NCBI GenBank assembly: GCA_040880005.1
Contig: JBBDJG010000020.1
Span: forward strand, 1 to 21,694
Direction of reading: 5' to 3'
DNA: 21,694 bases
Source of the DNA: JBBDJG01 sp040880005
GTDB taxonomy: Bacteria; Actinomycetota; Thermoleophilia; Solirubrobacterales; JBBDJG01
Positions 20,220-21,694 of the stretch are shown one piece after another (position 1 is the stretch's first letter; the number at the start of each line of letters is the position of its first letter). Made by a program: the position numbers and the translations under genes. The notes below the pieces were generated by a model. It ran no database searches. It was given only the letters and a program-made list of their open reading frames with translations, and was not told the DNA's origin.

Positions 20220-21479
20220 ATGCCCGAGACACGACCTGACACCACTGCAAAGGCCACTGCAAGGACGACGACGAAGGCTGCCGGAAAGACCGGAGCGCTC
20301 GACGCGCTCGCCGAGGCGGTTGAGTCCGGCGCCGGGCTGCCAGAGGTGGCGCGCGCCGCCTCCGCAGCGCTGGGCGCAAGCGTGGCCCTGATCGACGCCA
20401 AGCACGCCGTGCTGGCCGTCGCGAGCGCCTCGCCGTCGGAGGAGCGCGAGCTGCTGTCGAACGAGGACGGCGTGACCACGATCGATCTGCGGGTCGCGGA
20501 CGCAAACGTCGGGCAGTTCCGCTTCCGGCCGCGAACGAGCGTTCCCGAACCGGGCGTGCTGCGAATGGTCACGACCCTGCTCGCACTCGAGGTCGAGCGT
20601 ACGCGCGCGCCCGAGCGCGCTGGCGAAGCTGCGGTCGGCAGCTTCGTGAATGCAGTGCTGGACGCCGAGATCGCCGACCGGCGCGACCTCGTCGCGCGCG
20701 GCAAGGAGCTGGGGATCGACCTCGACGCGGGCGCTTCCGTGCTCATCGTGCAGGTGCACGCGCGCAAGCCCGCTGAAGGCGACTGGCAAGCCCGCGTGCT
20801 GACAGTTGCGGGACGCGGCGCTCGTTCGGTCGCGCCCGGATCGACGGCGGCGTTGCGCAACGACCAGGTCGCTGTCATCGTCCCTGGAGACGATGTCGAC
20901 CGTGCCGCATCGGCGGCCGCTGCGACCATGCGCACACTCGAGGACAGCATGAGCGGCTTTGCGATCGTGGTCGGGCGCAGTCGCGTCACAACCGATCCGA
21001 TGGAGTTGCACCGCGCCGGGGCCGAGGCGCTGCTGGCTGCCAACGTGGCTTCGCCGAACGAGACGACCGAAGCGCGCCTGCTCGCTTACGAGGACACCGG
21101 TGCGTATCGCTTGCTGCTGCCCGCGATGAGCAAGGACCCCGCGGAGCTGGAGCGCTTCTATTCCGACACGATCGCACCGCTGTCGGCCTACGACGAGCAG
21201 TACGGAACCGAGCTGGTGAAGACGCTCGAGGCCTTTCTCGCCAACGACGGCTCGATGGCGGCAACGCACAAGCAACTCTTCACGCACCGCCACACGATTC
21301 GCTACCGGCTCGACCGCATCAGGGAGCTGACCGGGCTCGACGTCGGCTCCACCGACGGTCGCGAGCGGCTCGGGCTGGGGCTGAAGGCGATGCGCGTGCT
21401 GGGTGTACGCGCACCGAGCGCTCCCGTGTTCGAGCCGGGCGCCGAGAGCGGCCGCGTGCCGCAACCTCCGCGCGACTAA
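20220..21479 (+). CDS. PucR/CdaR-family transcriptional regulator
   Basis: A 419-residue regulator. The C-terminal ~65 residues (TLEAFLANDGSMAATHKQLF, then HRHTIRYRLDRIRELTGLDV) are the PucR-type helix-turn-helix, including the typical H-R-x-T-x-x-Y-R-L signature. The middle (about 150-330) resembles the GGDEF-like region of CdaR proteins, and the N-terminal part (25-130) is probably a GAF-like sensor domain. The first 22 residues are Thr/Ala/Lys-rich and disordered. Such regulators activate catabolic or purine-degradation genes in response to a ligand; none is adjacent, so the target is unknown. A dyad in its own leader suggests autoregulation. Start context is weak (GGA six bases upstream). 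Confidence 0.88.
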   Translation: MPETRPDTTAKATARTTTKAAGKTGALDALAEAVESGAGLPEVARAASAALGASVALIDAKHAVLAVASASPSEERELLSNEDGVTTIDLRVADANVGQFRFRPRTSVPEPGVLRMVTTLLALEVERTRAPERAGEAAVGSFVNAVLDAEIADRRDLVARGKELGIDLDAGASVLIVQVHARKPAEGDWQARVLTVAGRGARSVAPGSTAALRNDQVAVIVPGDDVDRAASAAAATMRTLEDSMSGFAIVVGRSRVTTDPMELHRAGAEALLAANVASPNETTEARLLAYEDTGAYRLLLPAMSKDPAELERFYSDTIAPLSAYDEQYGTELVKTLEAFLANDGSMAATHKQLFTHRHTIRYRLDRIRELTGLDVGSTDGRERLGLGLKAMRVLGVRAPSAPVFEPGAESGRVPQPPRD

Positions 21480-21514
21480 AGCGGGAAGATCGGGAGCTTT
21501 GCGGGTTCGGCTAA

Positions 21515-21520
21515 TAAGCT
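21515..21520 (+). promoter_or_regulatory. Candidate -10 of tRNA-Gln
   Basis: TAAGCT in the AT-rich stretch CTAATAAGCTAGGAATAT ends eight bases before the mature tRNA 5' end. It is a plausible -10 for a tRNA transcript starting close to the acceptor stem. No -35 is obvious. Confidence 0.35.
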
Positions 21521-21528
21521 AGGAATAT

Positions 21529-21599
21529 TGCGGGGTCGTCTAATGGCAGGACGTCTGGTTTTGGTCCAGAAGGTCGGGGTTCGACTCCCTGCCCCGCAG
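21529..21599 (+). tRNA. tRNA-Gln (anticodon TTG)
   Basis: A 71-base cloverleaf. Acceptor arms TGCGGGG (21529-21535) and CCCCGCA (21592-21598) pair fully, with discriminator G21599. The anticodon stem TCTGG/CCAGA encloses the loop TTTTGGT, giving anticodon TTG, which reads CAA (and CAG by wobble). The T-arm CGGGG-TTCGACT-CCCTG has the conserved TTC. The U1-A72 pair is typical of bacterial tRNA-Gln. CCA is not encoded. It follows the PucR-type gene after 49 bases. Confidence 0.96.
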
Positions 21600-21615
21600 T
21601 TCCAGGTTCGATCGC

Positions 21616-21694
21616 TTGACGAACTCACCGATCGCCGGCCGCGTCCGAAGCTACCCAGCCCTCCCCGCGCCCCACGCGCTCGAACCCGATCCAG
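21616..21694 (+). CDS. Possible start of an unidentified gene, cut by the window edge
   Basis: A frame from TTG 21616 stays open to the window end (26 codons) with GC-rich third positions, reading MTNSPIAGRVRSYPALP and continuing Pro-rich. No domain is recognisable and the Shine-Dalgarno is weak. The opposite strand is an equal alternative: a frame ending at a stop on 21625-21627 would be the 3' end of a minus-strand gene. The 79 bases cannot decide between them. Confidence 0.2.
   Translation, partial: MTNSPIAGRVRSYPALPAPHALEPDP

Noticed and set aside
20118..21464. 448-codon minus frame opposite the PucR-type gene
   Set aside because: Antisense shadow; the plus frame has the family helix-turn-helix signature.
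1..21694. CRISPR arrays, insertion sequences, prophage or integrase genes
   Set aside because: No regularly spaced repeats, transposase or integrase motifs, or paired terminal repeats were seen anywhere.

Overview
The window is about 65-70% GC chromosomal DNA with strongly GC-biased third codon positions, many GTG/TTG starts, short intergenic gaps and frequent ATGA/GTGA stop-start overlaps. Gene content (LCP ligase-type protein, LapA-domain protein, FmdB zinc ribbon with a Lys/Ser tail, alpha2-type glycyl-tRNA synthetase, PucR-type regulator, and an rsmI / metG / EamA / tatD / rsmA / ispE / DedA-PAP2 run) points to an actinobacterium. My best guess is the Thermoleophilia (Solirubrobacterales-like). 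The class is an inference from gene order and style; no rRNA is present to confirm it.

Left part (1-6190): an O-methyltransferase translationally coupled to a 14-TM DHA2 exporter; a secreted trypsin-like protease with an unusual Arg/Lys-rich C-terminal tail; a Pro/Thr-rich single-pass membrane protein with a four-cysteine outer domain; a minus-strand pair made of a DUF3467 protein and an overlapping unknown 61-residue basic protein; then an atypical crotonase paired with a metallo-beta-lactamase-fold protein whose metal motif is degenerate.

Middle part (6187-9878): glycyl-tRNA synthetase (minus) preceded by a gene-poor 380-base stretch with a strong hairpin; fmdB (plus), convergent through a large hairpin with an LCP-lapA operon (minus); then a divergent promoter region with repeated TCAGTC half-sites in front of a ROK sugar kinase.

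Right part (9879-21694): ROK kinase, rsmI, a secreted M23 peptidase, a MazEF-like toxin-antitoxin pair whose antitoxin gene overlaps the peptidase 3' end, metG, an EamA transporter, tatD, rsmA, ispE, a DedA-PAP2 fusion, a 77-residue membrane protein, a PucR-family regulator and tRNA-Gln(TTG). The metG-to-DedA/PAP2 run is tightly packed and combines translation/RNA maintenance with isoprenoid precursor synthesis and, by inference, undecaprenyl-phosphate recycling.

A recurrent signal is a -10-like hexamer ending 6-9 bases before a start codon that has no Shine-Dalgarno sequence (genes at 3581, 7971, 9879, 12742, 13367, 19918). This suggests a group of leaderless transcripts. No CRISPR array, insertion sequence, prophage or rRNA is visible. 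The best candidates for new biology are the DedA-PAP2 fusion with its small membrane neighbour, the DUF3467 pair, the tailed trypsin, and the atypical crotonase/MBL pair.
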